A DNA stretch of 64,000 nt from NCBI GenBank assembly GCA_965227315.1, contig OZ245737.1:1922001-1986000 (forward strand), read 5' to 3'. The position numbers and the translations under genes were made by a program. Shown here piece by piece: positions 42,897 through 51,986 of this stretch (positions are counted from its first letter, which is position 1; each line of letters opens with the position of its first letter). The stretch is from JANQHS01 sp965227315 (GTDB lineage Bacteria > Bacteroidota > Bacteroidia > Cytophagales > CCMP332). A model generated the notes under the pieces. It ran no database searches, was not told where the DNA came from, and saw only the letters and a list, made by a program, of their open reading frames with translations.

Positions 42897-45800
42897 ATGA
42901 AAAATATTCAATTATTTCTTTTCCTTTTATTCCTACCGTTCTTCTCCTTCTCACAGAGATACCTGGAGTTGTTGCAGGAAGAGCGCATTAACTTCTTTGA
43001 GGTCCAAAGGGAGGCGGAAAAATATTTTGAAAGCAGGGATCAGGGCAGGGGTTCCGGTTATAAGCAATGGAAAAGGTGGGAATACCTGCACCGAAAAGAT
43101 CTTGATGATCAGGGCTATGTGATTTCTGACCAGGCCAATTACCAGGAAATGATGGCACATCAGCAAGCCAATGCCGGAAGCCCAGAGTCTGTGGGAGGAG
43201 ATTGGAGATCTTTGGGGCCTTCATCCTGGAACAGAACCTCTGGCTGGAATCCCGGTGTTGGAAGGATCGTCTGTATAGCCGTAGAACCAACCGCTCAACA
43301 ATTGATCTATGTTGGAACCAATTCAACTTCAGGAAGCCTTTGGAAGTCCACCGACGGAGGAGGAAGCTGGAAGGTTCTGACCGATGATTTTCCTTCGGTC
43401 ATGGTGGTCTGGAGTGTCAGCATTGATCCTCATGATACGAGTAAGGTCTATATGGGAACCACAGGCGGTGGGGTGATGCGATCCAATGATGGTGGAAATT
43501 CCTGGACCACCCTGCCCGGACCCAATGGAAATATCAGAAGGATACTTGTGAGCAGCCAGGATACAGGATTGGTTTTTGCTGGGTCGAATACAGGAATATG
43601 GAGAAGCACCAACTCCGGGAACACCTGGACAAAAACACATTTCTCCGCTGTGGAGGACATGGAATTCAAACCCGGCAATGAGAATGTGATCCATGCTACA
43701 GGGACTTTCTACTATCGCTCAAACAACAATGGATTGTCATTCTCGAACATCCCGGTCAATGGGACCAATAATCAGAGAATGAAACTCGCCGTAACCCCTG
43801 CGGACACCAACTATGTGTACATAATCCAGAGATCAGGTAGCATCTTCGGATCCTTGTTTAAATCGGTGAATGGGGGGAATACATTCGATACCACCATAAC
43901 TTATCGGGGTCCAAATACGGGGACCAATTTCCTGGGATATTCGACCACTGGAAACGATCAAAGCGGGCAGGCCTGGAGGGACATGGCCATTTGTGTTAAT
44001 CCGGTTAATAAGAATGAAGTGCACATCGCCGGGATAGCCTGTTGGAAATCTCTCAATGGCGGCACGAGTTTCACAGTGGAGACCGCATGGTTCTTACCAA
44101 ATTCGATCGGCTATAATCACGCCGATGTTGAAGTTCTTCAGTTTTTGGGTGGTACCATATACGCAGGAACCGATGGGGGCATTTATAAAAGCATTGACTT
44201 TGGGGATAATTGGATCGATCTGACCACGGGAATCGAGAACAGGCAGTTTTATAGGATCGGCTGCTCTCAGTTGGATTCAAACGTTGTCACGGGAGGCTCC
44301 CAAGACAATGGTACCTCTGTGATGAGAACAACGAACAGAAGCTGGGATGATTGGCTGGGTGCGGATGGTATGGAGACCTTTGCCGACCATAGCAATGTGC
44401 TGACACTATATGGAACCAGTCAATTTGGATCGATGTATAAATCCACCAACCAGGGAGGATCCAGAACCAGTATCAGCAAGCCGAGCGGTGTGGGCAACGG
44501 ATCGTGGGTAACCCCTTTTGAGCAGGACCCCGGCGTTTCCAGCACCATCTATGTGGGATTTGATGAGATATACAAAAACACCACCGGTGGATCCGGGGGG
44601 CCTTCGGGCTGGACCGCGATTTCGAATTTGAATTTTAGTAACCTCGATGAAATCGCCTTAGCTCCTTCCGATAATCAAACCATTTACGTTGCCGATGGAG
44701 CTAGCGTGTATAGAACCACCAATGGAGGGACCTCCTGGACAAACGTGAGTTCCGGAGTGACCGGATTTGTCAATTATATCAGTGTTGATCCAAACGACCC
44801 TCAGAGAGTTGCTCTGGCAGTATCCGGTTCTGCAAAAGTCTTATTGTCTACGAATGGAGGAACCAACTGGACCGGAATAGGCTCTTCCATTCCATCCTCC
44901 GTTTATTGTGTACTCATCGATCACACCGCTGACAACGGGATTTACGCCGGGAACAATGGCGGGGTTTATTACCGCAACGATGCCAATACAACCTGGGCAC
45001 CCTTTATGAGTGGACTTCCTACGGTAAGGGTCTATGAATTGGAAATTCAACTGCAGTCTCAAAAGATCAGAGCCGCGACTTACGGCCGTGGCTTGTGGGA
45101 ATCTCCCATTTACAATGCCGGGAACTCGGCCCCGTTTGTCAATTTCAATGGAGACAAGACGGACGCTGTTGTTGGAGATACTGTCTTTTTTACCGATGTA
45201 TCAGCAGGCTCACCGACCTCCTGGAACTGGGATTTCCAAGGAGGGAACCCGGCCACATCAACTCAGCAAAACCCATATGTGATCTATTCGGCCGCCGGTA
45301 CTTATGATGTGAAGCTCACCGCGACCAATGCTTTTGGAGCGGATAGCGCGATCAAATCGGGTTACATTACCGTCCGGCCCTATTGTTTATCGGAAGCCAA
45401 TACCTCCATAGATAGTTATATCAACAATTTCAGCCTGTCCAACGTAAACAACACGACTACCAGCTGTGCAACCTATGAGGACCATACGAATTTGGTGGCC
45501 AATGTATTCAGGGATTCCACCTATACCGTTTCGGTGACAACAGCAGATTGTGACGGTGGCAATACCTACCCTAAGGGATTCAATGTTTATATCGATTGGG
45601 ATGCCAACAACGAGTTCGATGAGATCACGGAAAGGGTATTTTCCTCTCCGATCCAGGGTTCGGGAACCTTTACTGGCAATATCACTGTGCCTCAATCAGC
45701 CATTTTGGGTATTACCGGTTTGAGGATCGTATGTTCTGAAACGGCACCGATCTCTGCCTGCGGGACTTATGATTGGGGAGAAACGGAGGACTATAGGATA

Positions 45801-48437
45801 CAGGTCAAGGACACCACACCTGCCTGTCCTACGGTTAGCATTGACCCGCAGACCAAAGACTATGTCTCTTGCGACGCTGATTCGATTATTTCATTAACCG
45901 GTGGAAGCCCCATCGGTGGAGTGTATACCGGATCCCATGTAACGGCGGGGAATTTCGATATGCAATTAGCCGGTGTTGGAGTGCACAAATATTATTACAC
46001 CTTTGATGATGGGCAGGGTTGTGCTGGAATTGATTCCGGGACTGTGACCATCAGTGAATACCCTGTTTTTTCTATTTCTGCGGATGGAGTGAATCCTAAC
46101 GGCTCTGATTCCTTGTTTGCTTGTCCGGCTAATCCTGCTAATCCAGTGGTAAACCTGTTTTATCTGTTGAATAACGCCGGTAATCTGACTTCTCCGATCC
46201 AAGGAACCTGGACGCCTCGATCCGGAGGAACAATAATCGGATCAGGGAGTCCGGTTACTTATGCCCCGGTTCCCGACTCCGCAATATCAAGGGTTTCGCT
46301 GAATGTAATGGATGGAAACGGTTGTAGCTCTACCAGGGATTTCTGGATTATCACGGATCAGTATCCTGATGTGACCCCGGATTTTGATAAGTCGCAGGCA
46401 TGTTTGGGAGAAACCGTGACACTAAAATTGGAGAACCTTCCAAACCGGACGTTTTCGAACTCAATTTTCAGAATTAGCCCAACACCCGGGGTGGTTTATA
46501 TTTCCAGCGGACCGGAAATTCTCGATTCAGTTTCGTTTGCCGTTGGCAACAGCATGACCAATCCCATTCCTTCCATTTCGAACCCAACATGGTTTGTCTA
46601 CGAATGGTCTTTCTCCGAAGGAGGATGCGCAAGTTTAAGAAGGGATAGTGTTTTGGTGAATTCTACGCCAACGGTGACCTTTGCGCCGCTCAATGATATT
46701 TGTATCAACGATGCCCCAAGCACTATTTCAGGAGGGCAGCCGAATTTTGGGGTTTACAGTGGTCCGGGTGTGTCAAATGGCATTTTCGATCCAGGTACTG
46801 CTGGCCTAGGAACCCATACAATCACCTATACTTTTGGTTCAGCCAACTGCCAGGATTTCGATACTTCAAGCATTACGGTATATGATGCTCCTGATATTTC
46901 CCTGTCGGCCGATGGGGTGAATCCGGTAGGCTCGGATTCGCTTTTTGCCTGTTTGTCAAACCCTCAAAACCCCTTGGTGGACCTCCATTACCTTGTACAT
47001 AATCCAGGCAACCTGGCGGCTCCGATACAAGCGATCTGGACTCCGTTATCAGGAGGATCCATAGTCGGTACTTCTAATCCGGTAACCTTTATTCCTCATC
47101 CGGACTCAACAGTTTCCCGGGTATCCTTGTCGGTCAATGATGGAAACTCCTGTTTGACTCAAAAGGTGTTTTGGATTATCACCGATCGGTACCCCACGGC
47201 CAGCCCTGATTTTAATATGACTCAGGCTTGCTTGGGAGAAACGGTCACTATGGAATTGTCTAACCGTCCAAATACGGCGTTTACCAACTCCATAGTTAGG
47301 AAAAGCCCGACCCAGGGTTTGGTGTATTCTTCTTCAGGACCGGAAATTAGAGATACGGTCTCGTTTGTTCCGGGAAGCAGCATTACGAATCCCATTTCAT
47401 CCCTTTCAACGCCAACCTGGTTCGTTTATGAATGGACTTTCACGGATGCAGGAAATTGTGCCACGATTAGGGTTGACAGCATTTTGGTCACCCCAACCCC
47501 CACGGTTACCCTTGCTTCGTTCAATGACATTTGTATCAACGAGTCTCCCCAATTATTGGTTGGAGGTCAGCCAAATTCTGGAGTTTACTCCGGATCAGGT
47601 GTGATCAACGGAAGTTTTGACCCGGCTGTAGCCGGCCTGGGGACACATACCATCACCTATACATTCGGCCCACCGAATTGTCAGGATTTTGCGACCTCTA
47701 CCATTACAGTCAACCCTGCACCGGTCGTGATTCATCCGGATCTTCCCGGGCTTTGCGAAGGAGATGATCCGATTATTCTTAGCGGTGGAAGCCCTGTGGG
47801 AGGGACTTATTCCGGTCCCGGGATCGCAGGTAACCAATTTGATCCGGTAACCGTTGGTGTGGGTCTTCATGTGATCACCTATGCTTATTCCGACTCCAAC
47901 AACTGTTCGGAGAGCGTTGATTTCAATATTCCGGTATTCCAGGGTTCGAAAGCCGGGTTTTCCTTTTCAAGCTCGAATCTGACCGTGAGTTTCACCGATA
48001 CCAGTCAGAATGCCATGTCATGGTCCTGGGATTTTGGTGATGGCTCCATAAGCACGGGCCAAAACCCTTTTCATACTTATGCCGTCGAAGGCACCTATAG
48101 GGTATGCCAGGAAGTTCAAAGCTTTGAGGGCTGTCCGGACAGCATTTGTCAGGATGTCGATGTGAGAATTCTCGATCTTGGTGATGAGTTCGGTGACGGA
48201 ACAATTGCCGTGTATCCCAATCCTTTTGGCGATGAGCTTGTTATAAGCCCAGATTTTGATCACCGGGGAATTGAATGCAAGGTTTTTGATGCCTTGGGCA
48301 AAATGGTTCTGGAGTTCTCCGTTTCTGAGGGGCAACGGGAAGTACATGTGCCAACTACTCAATTGGCGGCAGGAACTTACTTCCTAAGGATGGATTCTGA
48401 AGGTGAAAGAGTGAGCATCCCGATCCAGAAAAACTAG
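42897..48437 (+). CDS. Giant T9SS surface protein with Asp-box, PKD and GEVED modules
   Basis: 1846 residues. Signal peptide (ends FFSFSQ); a sortilin-like propeller region with many Asp-box/BNR motifs (STDGGGSWK, SNDGGNSWT, STNSGNTWT, TTNGGTSWT, STNGGTNWT) to about residue 730; a PKD domain (SWNWDFQGGNPATS, about 750-825); a GEVED domain (FNVYIDWDANNEFDE ... YDWGETEDYRIQV, about 830-980); two long near-repeats of 276 residues (about 1060-1615); a second PKD (SWSWDFGDGS, about 1690-1760); and a type A sorting domain (VYPNPFGDELVIS ... GTYFLRMD). It is probably a surface adhesin or binding protein. There is no enzymatic motif I can support. Confidence 0.93.
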   Translation: MKNIQLFLFLLFLPFFSFSQRYLELLQEERINFFEVQREAEKYFESRDQGRGSGYKQWKRWEYLHRKDLDDQGYVISDQANYQEMMAHQQANAGSPESVGGDWRSLGPSSWNRTSGWNPGVGRIVCIAVEPTAQQLIYVGTNSTSGSLWKSTDGGGSWKVLTDDFPSVMVVWSVSIDPHDTSKVYMGTTGGGVMRSNDGGNSWTTLPGPNGNIRRILVSSQDTGLVFAGSNTGIWRSTNSGNTWTKTHFSAVEDMEFKPGNENVIHATGTFYYRSNNNGLSFSNIPVNGTNNQRMKLAVTPADTNYVYIIQRSGSIFGSLFKSVNGGNTFDTTITYRGPNTGTNFLGYSTTGNDQSGQAWRDMAICVNPVNKNEVHIAGIACWKSLNGGTSFTVETAWFLPNSIGYNHADVEVLQFLGGTIYAGTDGGIYKSIDFGDNWIDLTTGIENRQFYRIGCSQLDSNVVTGGSQDNGTSVMRTTNRSWDDWLGADGMETFADHSNVLTLYGTSQFGSMYKSTNQGGSRTSISKPSGVGNGSWVTPFEQDPGVSSTIYVGFDEIYKNTTGGSGGPSGWTAISNLNFSNLDEIALAPSDNQTIYVADGASVYRTTNGGTSWTNVSSGVTGFVNYISVDPNDPQRVALAVSGSAKVLLSTNGGTNWTGIGSSIPSSVYCVLIDHTADNGIYAGNNGGVYYRNDANTTWAPFMSGLPTVRVYELEIQLQSQKIRAATYGRGLWESPIYNAGNSAPFVNFNGDKTDAVVGDTVFFTDVSAGSPTSWNWDFQGGNPATSTQQNPYVIYSAAGTYDVKLTATNAFGADSAIKSGYITVRPYCLSEANTSIDSYINNFSLSNVNNTTTSCATYEDHTNLVANVFRDSTYTVSVTTADCDGGNTYPKGFNVYIDWDANNEFDEITERVFSSPIQGSGTFTGNITVPQSAILGITGLRIVCSETAPISACGTYDWGETEDYRIQVKDTTPACPTVSIDPQTKDYVSCDADSIISLTGGSPIGGVYTGSHVTAGNFDMQLAGVGVHKYYYTFDDGQGCAGIDSGTVTISEYPVFSISADGVNPNGSDSLFACPANPANPVVNLFYLLNNAGNLTSPIQGTWTPRSGGTIIGSGSPVTYAPVPDSAISRVSLNVMDGNGCSSTRDFWIITDQYPDVTPDFDKSQACLGETVTLKLENLPNRTFSNSIFRISPTPGVVYISSGPEILDSVSFAVGNSMTNPIPSISNPTWFVYEWSFSEGGCASLRRDSVLVNSTPTVTFAPLNDICINDAPSTISGGQPNFGVYSGPGVSNGIFDPGTAGLGTHTITYTFGSANCQDFDTSSITVYDAPDISLSADGVNPVGSDSLFACLSNPQNPLVDLHYLVHNPGNLAAPIQAIWTPLSGGSIVGTSNPVTFIPHPDSTVSRVSLSVNDGNSCLTQKVFWIITDRYPTASPDFNMTQACLGETVTMELSNRPNTAFTNSIVRKSPTQGLVYSSSGPEIRDTVSFVPGSSITNPISSLSTPTWFVYEWTFTDAGNCATIRVDSILVTPTPTVTLASFNDICINESPQLLVGGQPNSGVYSGSGVINGSFDPAVAGLGTHTITYTFGPPNCQDFATSTITVNPAPVVIHPDLPGLCEGDDPIILSGGSPVGGTYSGPGIAGNQFDPVTVGVGLHVITYAYSDSNNCSESVDFNIPVFQGSKAGFSFSSSNLTVSFTDTSQNAMSWSWDFGDGSISTGQNPFHTYAVEGTYRVCQEVQSFEGCPDSICQDVDVRILDLGDEFGDGTIAVYPNPFGDELVISPDFDHRGIECKVFDALGKMVLEFSVSEGQREVHVPTTQLAAGTYFLRMDSEGERVSIPIQKN

Positions 48438-48438
48438 A

Positions 48439-49131
48439 TCAACTGTTGATCTCCACAAATTTGCTGACGTCCTGATGTTTTCCCAATAGGATCAGGACAT
48501 CCGTGTCGGTAAGAACGGTTTCCCCACGCGGCACCCCGACGATGTGTTGGACATTTTGGAATTGGCCATTGATCTTTTCCTCAAAGGTCCTTTTGATGGT
48601 GATGAGATTGAGGTTGTAATTTTCTCGCAGGCCAACCTCTTTGAGCGTTTTATTTCGGGTTTTTGGAGGATTGTTGATCTCCACGATCTCAAAATTATCG
48701 GGCAAAGGCAGAAAGGTTTTCATGTTGGGGTGAACCAGCATTTCTGCCACAGTTCTTCCGACCTCACCCTCGGGAGATAGGATCTCCTTCACGCCCATTT
48801 TTTCCAGGATCTTATATTGTTGCAGACTTGCGGCTCGGGCGATCACCCGTTTTACTTTTAGTTCAAGTAAGAGAACCGTGGTCATGAGCAACCCCTCAAA
48901 ATTCTCACCGATCGCGACCACCACTGCGTCCATATCGGGGACATTATGTGCCAAAAGAGCCTTGATATCAGTGGAATCCATGGAGACGGCATATGCAACC
49001 TCATCTTTCAGTGCTTCTACCTTGTCGAGATCCCAATCCACGGCAAGAACCTCCGCACCTCTGGAAGCGAGGTTTCGTGCAATGGAGGTTCCGAAAATCC
49101 CTAATCCAATAACCGCGAAACGCTGAGCCAT
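48439..49131 (-). CDS. TrkA/KtrA-type potassium channel regulatory subunit
   Basis: 230 residues: a Rossmann RCK-N domain with FAVIGLGIFGTSIARNLASRG (residues 4-24) and the acidic strand end VLAVDWD, plus a C-terminal RCK-C/TrkA-C domain (about 140-225). This is the KtrA/TrkA subunit that gates a K+ uptake channel in response to nucleotides. No KtrB/TrkH gene is adjacent in this window. Its stop is 1 base from the end of the convergent giant gene and its start 1 base from the uridine kinase gene. Confidence 0.93.
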   Translation of the reverse strand: MAQRFAVIGLGIFGTSIARNLASRGAEVLAVDWDLDKVEALKDEVAYAVSMDSTDIKALLAHNVPDMDAVVVAIGENFEGLLMTTVLLLELKVKRVIARAASLQQYKILEKMGVKEILSPEGEVGRTVAEMLVHPNMKTFLPLPDNFEIVEINNPPKTRNKTLKEVGLRENYNLNLITIKRTFEEKINGQFQNVQHIVGVPRGETVLTDTDVLILLGKHQDVSKFVEINS

Positions 49132-49132
49132 G

Positions 49133-49759
49133 CTATATCCTTGATTTGATGTGCGAAGTTACCAAGGAAAGGTCCTTTTCAAAAGAACTCTCATTATGAA
49201 CCACAAGATCCGCCCTGACCTGCATGGGTTTGATGAATTTGAGGAATGCCGGCTCGACATGATGCCCATATCTGTACTGTACGTCATCAACATCATATCC
49301 TCTTTCCTCAGCATCTCTTTTAATCCGCCTTTGTATCCGTGTTTCCCTGGAAGCCTCCACGAATAACTTATAGTCGTATAATGACAACAATTCCTCCGAA
49401 TTAAAAGCAAAAATCCCTTCTGCCAGAATAATTGGAGCGGGTTTAAAGGTCAGGATTGCAGGTTCAATGTCTCGGAAATTATAATTGTATTCTTCCTTAT
49501 GAACTGCCTTGCCCGAAATCAGGGTTTTGAGATCAGCGACAAATCCCTTTGTATCAATAGACCCGGGAGTGTCGAAATTTTCAATTCCGTTTGCATCTTT
49601 TGGTTGCTTTTCGATGGGCAGATAATAATGATCCTGAGAGAGAAGTGTGACTTCCTCCTTCTGAAAATTTTCGTAAAGCTTATGGATAAAATAGGTCTTT
49701 CCGGAACCGCTTGCCCCTGTAATACCTACCACAAAAGGTTTTTCAGCCATTTTGCTCAA
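49133..49759 (-). CDS. udk: Uridine kinase-like P-loop kinase
   Basis: 208 residues (an in-frame ATG four codons later, at 49750, is an equally good start). P-loop GITGASGSGKTYFIHKL, LLSQDHYYLP, ENFDTPGSID and a lid region RRIKRDAEERGYD match the uridine kinase/phosphoribulokinase family. It would phosphorylate uridine/cytidine for pyrimidine salvage. It overlaps the rdgB-like gene by up to 17 bases on the same strand, so the two are probably co-transcribed. Confidence 0.9.
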   Translation of the reverse strand: MSKMAEKPFVVGITGASGSGKTYFIHKLYENFQKEEVTLLSQDHYYLPIEKQPKDANGIENFDTPGSIDTKGFVADLKTLISGKAVHKEEYNYNFRDIEPAILTFKPAPIILAEGIFAFNSEELLSLYDYKLFVEASRETRIQRRIKRDAEERGYDVDDVQYRYGHHVEPAFLKFIKPMQVRADLVVHNESSFEKDLSLVTSHIKSRI

Positions 49760-50321
49760 GGTATTCTTTTAAGCGCGACAATGCCCGGGCTCTGTGGCTG
49801 ATCCGGTTTTTCTCATCTGTATCCAACTGGGCGAATGAGTTTTGGTAGCCAGCGGGGATAAATACGGGATCATATCCAAAGCCTTTTCGGCCTTTGGGCT
49901 CATGGGCGATGGTACCATTGACTATTCCCTCAAAAAAGTGCTCACCCCGGCCGTCGTTTAGACAGATCAGCGTCCTGAATCGCGCCTTTCGATTCTCCAT
50001 GCCATTCATCTCGTCCAACAGTTTTGTGATGTTTCTGCTGGCGTCAGGCGGAATGCCGGCGTATCGGGCAGAATAGACCCCTGGCCGACCATCCAGGGCT
50101 TCGACTTCTAGTCCGGTATCATCGGCGATACAGGGTTTGGAGAACTTCTGAGCAATGGTTCGGGCTTTGATCGCGGCATTTTCTTCCAATGTATCGCCAT
50201 CCTCGATGATTTCCTCTTTGTATCCAAGCTCAAAAAGGTTGTGGATTATTAATTCTGGGGGCATTATGCTTCTGATCTCTTCGATCTTATTTTTGTTATG
50301 AGAAGCAAGGATGAATTCCAT
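49743..50321 (-). CDS. rdgB: XTP/dITP pyrophosphatase (RdgB/HAM1)
   Basis: 192 residues. N-terminal ILASHNKNKIEEI (S/T-x-N-x-x-K), then CIADDTGLEVEALDGRPGVYSARYA and GRKGFGYDPVFIP, and a late SHRARAL. These are the hallmark motifs of the RdgB/HAM1 family, which hydrolyse deaminated purine nucleotides. Length is standard. It is the first gene of a three-gene minus-strand unit with udk and trkA. Confidence 0.95.
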   Translation of the reverse strand: MEFILASHNKNKIEEIRSIMPPELIIHNLFELGYKEEIIEDGDTLEENAAIKARTIAQKFSKPCIADDTGLEVEALDGRPGVYSARYAGIPPDASRNITKLLDEMNGMENRKARFRTLICLNDGRGEHFFEGIVNGTIAHEPKGRKGFGYDPVFIPAGYQNSFAQLDTDEKNRISHRARALSRLKEYLEQNG

Positions 50322-50425
50322 TCAGGTTAAGGCTTGAAATTGAGGCTTTTAAAAAAGTTGAATTACCTTCGGCAAATTAAAACCTTATTGTATTCATTTG
50401 GTTAATAACTTGAAATATTCAGTTA

Positions 50426-51316
50426 ATGGCTAGTTATTCAATCAAGGATCTGGAAAAGCTATCAGGAATCAAGGCCCATACCTTGAGGATCTGGGAGAAG
50501 CGTCATGGCCTGTTGGAGCCGAAAAGAACGGATACCAATATCCGGTCCTATGATGATGATCAGCTCAAAAAGATCCTGACTGTATCCATACTGAATGAGC
50601 AGGGCCTCAAGATCTCCAAGATCGCCTCGATGAGTCGACAGGAGCTGGAGGACAATGTAAGGGATATCTCTTCCCATTCCAGGAGCACCAAGTACTATGT
50701 CGAGCAGCTCATCATGTCTATGGTTGATCTGGATGAGGGAAAATTCCAGAATATCATTCATGAGGTATCCATGAAGCTGGGATTTGAAGATCTGGTCACG
50801 CAGGTTCTTTACGCTTTTCTAGACCAGATCGGGGTATTGTGGCTAACTGGAAACATTATCCCTTCTCAGGAGCACTTTGTGTCCAATTTAATACGCCAAA
50901 AAATCAGCGTAGCCATAGACAACCTGCCACAGGTATCCGATCCCAAGGCGGAATCCATGGTGCTCTTCCTGCCAGAAAAGGAACTTCACGAGATCGGTCT
51001 GCTGCTTTATTATTATCTGGCCAAGAAATCCGGCTATAAGGTGATCTACCTGGGTCAATGTGTTCCTGCTGCCGACATGATACAAACATTGGATGATATT
51101 AGCCCTGATTATCTTGTCAGTTCAATCACTACTCCGCAGTTCAAAGATGGGGGCGTGAGATTCTTTACGGAGTGCAGCGAACATCCCGCGGTCAAAAAGA
51201 TCATTGTTTCCGGCCCGGGTATTGGTTCAAAGGTGACGGCCATACCCAAGGTTTTGTCTTTCAAAAAGGCCGATGAGTTCAAGCAGATCCTGCTTGGGCT
51301 ACCAAAATCTGTTTAA
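50426..51316 (+). CDS. CarH-like MerR-family regulator with cobalamin-binding domain
   Basis: 296 residues. The MerR-type DNA-binding domain is at about 4-72 (YSIKDLEKLSGIKAHTLRIW EKRHG). A helical cap and a Rossmann B12 domain follow. The cap keeps the W-x9-EH motif (Trp139, Glu149-His150: WLTGNIIPSQEH) and the B12 domain the lower-ligand motif E186-L-H188-E-I-G191, the fingerprints of CarH/LitR photoreceptors that use adenosylcobalamin to sense light. It stands directly upstream of an ECF sigma and the carotenoid genes, so a dark repressor of carotenoid synthesis is the best reading. Light response itself is an inference. Confidence 0.92.
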   Translation: MASYSIKDLEKLSGIKAHTLRIWEKRHGLLEPKRTDTNIRSYDDDQLKKILTVSILNEQGLKISKIASMSRQELEDNVRDISSHSRSTKYYVEQLIMSMVDLDEGKFQNIIHEVSMKLGFEDLVTQVLYAFLDQIGVLWLTGNIIPSQEHFVSNLIRQKISVAIDNLPQVSDPKAESMVLFLPEKELHEIGLLLYYYLAKKSGYKVIYLGQCVPAADMIQTLDDISPDYLVSSITTPQFKDGGVRFFTECSEHPAVKKIIVSGPGIGSKVTAIPKVLSFKKADEFKQILLGLPKSV

Positions 51317-51339
51317 TTTATTTCAATTTTTCTTAAACA
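51310..51339. promoter_or_regulatory. Inverted half-site pair 1 (TGTTTAA / TTAAACA)
   Basis: Perfect 7-base arms 16 bases apart, starting over the stop codon of the CarH-like gene. These are the first two of six TTGTTYAA-type half-sites before the sigma gene; operator role inferred. Confidence 0.45.
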
Positions 51340-51394
51340 ATTAGTTTTCTGATCCTCAGAGAGTTATATTCTCTGTATGCCCATAGAGGTTATT

Positions 51395-51427
51395 TTGTTC
51401 AATCTTTTTTGCAAAAAAGTTGAACAA
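51395..51427. promoter_or_regulatory. 33-base near-perfect palindrome (half-site pair 2)
   Basis: Outer arms TTGTTCAA (51395-51402) and TTGAACAA (51420-51427) enclose a 16-base palindrome CTTTTTTGCAAAAAAG (51404-51419). It could be an operator for the CarH-like protein, or a weak terminator for its gene; the lack of a T-run after it favours the operator. Confidence 0.5.
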
Positions 51428-51439
51428 TTTCTTGGATGT

Positions 51440-51471
51440 TTGTTTAACATTATGATACATTTGTTAAACAA
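51440..51471 (+). promoter_or_regulatory. Promoter of the sigma/crt operon within half-site pair 3
   Basis: The arms TTGTTTAAC (51440-51448) and GTTAAACAA (51463-51471) are a perfect 9-base inverted repeat with a 14-base spacer. Inside it lies TACATTTG (51456-51463), a TAnnTTTG -7 box, with a possible -33 TTG at 51432-51434 (21 bases upstream). The ATG of the sigma gene is at 51483. A regulator bound here would occlude the promoter. Confidence 0.65.
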
Positions 51472-51482
51472 AATAATTTGTT

Positions 51483-51986
51483 ATGACTGCTATAGAGTTC
51501 AATACAAGAGTCGGATCGATGTACAGTAGCTTGGAACTTTTCACGCGCAAATTCACCAAGGATCCGGATGAAGCCGCCGACCTGGTTCAGGAAACTTTGA
51601 TGAAGGCATTCAGATATAGGGAAAAGTTCAGGCATGACACGAACCTTAAGGCCTGGCTCTTCACTATCATGAAAAATACGTTCATCAACAATTACAGGAA
51701 GCTTTCCAGAATCAATTTCCAGGCCGACACACATGAAGGTGGTTATCCTCTTCAGGTGAAGGATAATTCGATCGAAGGTGCTCCTGAGAATATGGTGCAA
51801 TATGACGAGCTTTTGAAGGTCGTGAGGAATATCAAACCTGAGTTCAGGATTCCTTTTGAGATGCATTATAACGGATATAAGTACCATGAGATCTCAGAAA
51901 AGCTTAATATTCCGCTTGGTACAGTGAAAACAAGGATCTTTTACGCAAGAAAAGAGCTTCAGGCTGTACTGACGCCTAAAAACTAA
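51483..51986 (+). CDS. ECF sigma factor at the head of the carotenoid operon
   Basis: 167 residues. Region 2: SLELFTRKFTKDPDEAADLV, QETLMKAFRYREKF and LKAWLFTIMKNTFINNYRK; region 4: IKPEFRIPFEMHYNGYKYHE ... IPLGTVKTRIFYARKEL. There is no adjacent anti-sigma gene. It overlaps crtI by one base (TAATG), so it is co-translated with the pathway. It could amplify its own promoter and further genes, like CarQ in Myxococcus, with control coming from the CarH-like repressor. Confidence 0.93.
   Translation: MTAIEFNTRVGSMYSSLELFTRKFTKDPDEAADLVQETLMKAFRYREKFRHDTNLKAWLFTIMKNTFINNYRKLSRINFQADTHEGGYPLQVKDNSIEGAPENMVQYDELLKVVRNIKPEFRIPFEMHYNGYKYHEISEKLNIPLGTVKTRIFYARKELQAVLTPKN

Noticed and set aside
42897..48437. 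Many antisense ORFs inside the giant gene
   Set aside because: All are shadows of the long coding frame without domains or regulatory context.
51395..51427. Simple rho-independent terminator of the CarH-like gene
   Set aside because: The hairpin is AU-rich, has no GC stem and no following T-run; its arms match the operator half-sites better.
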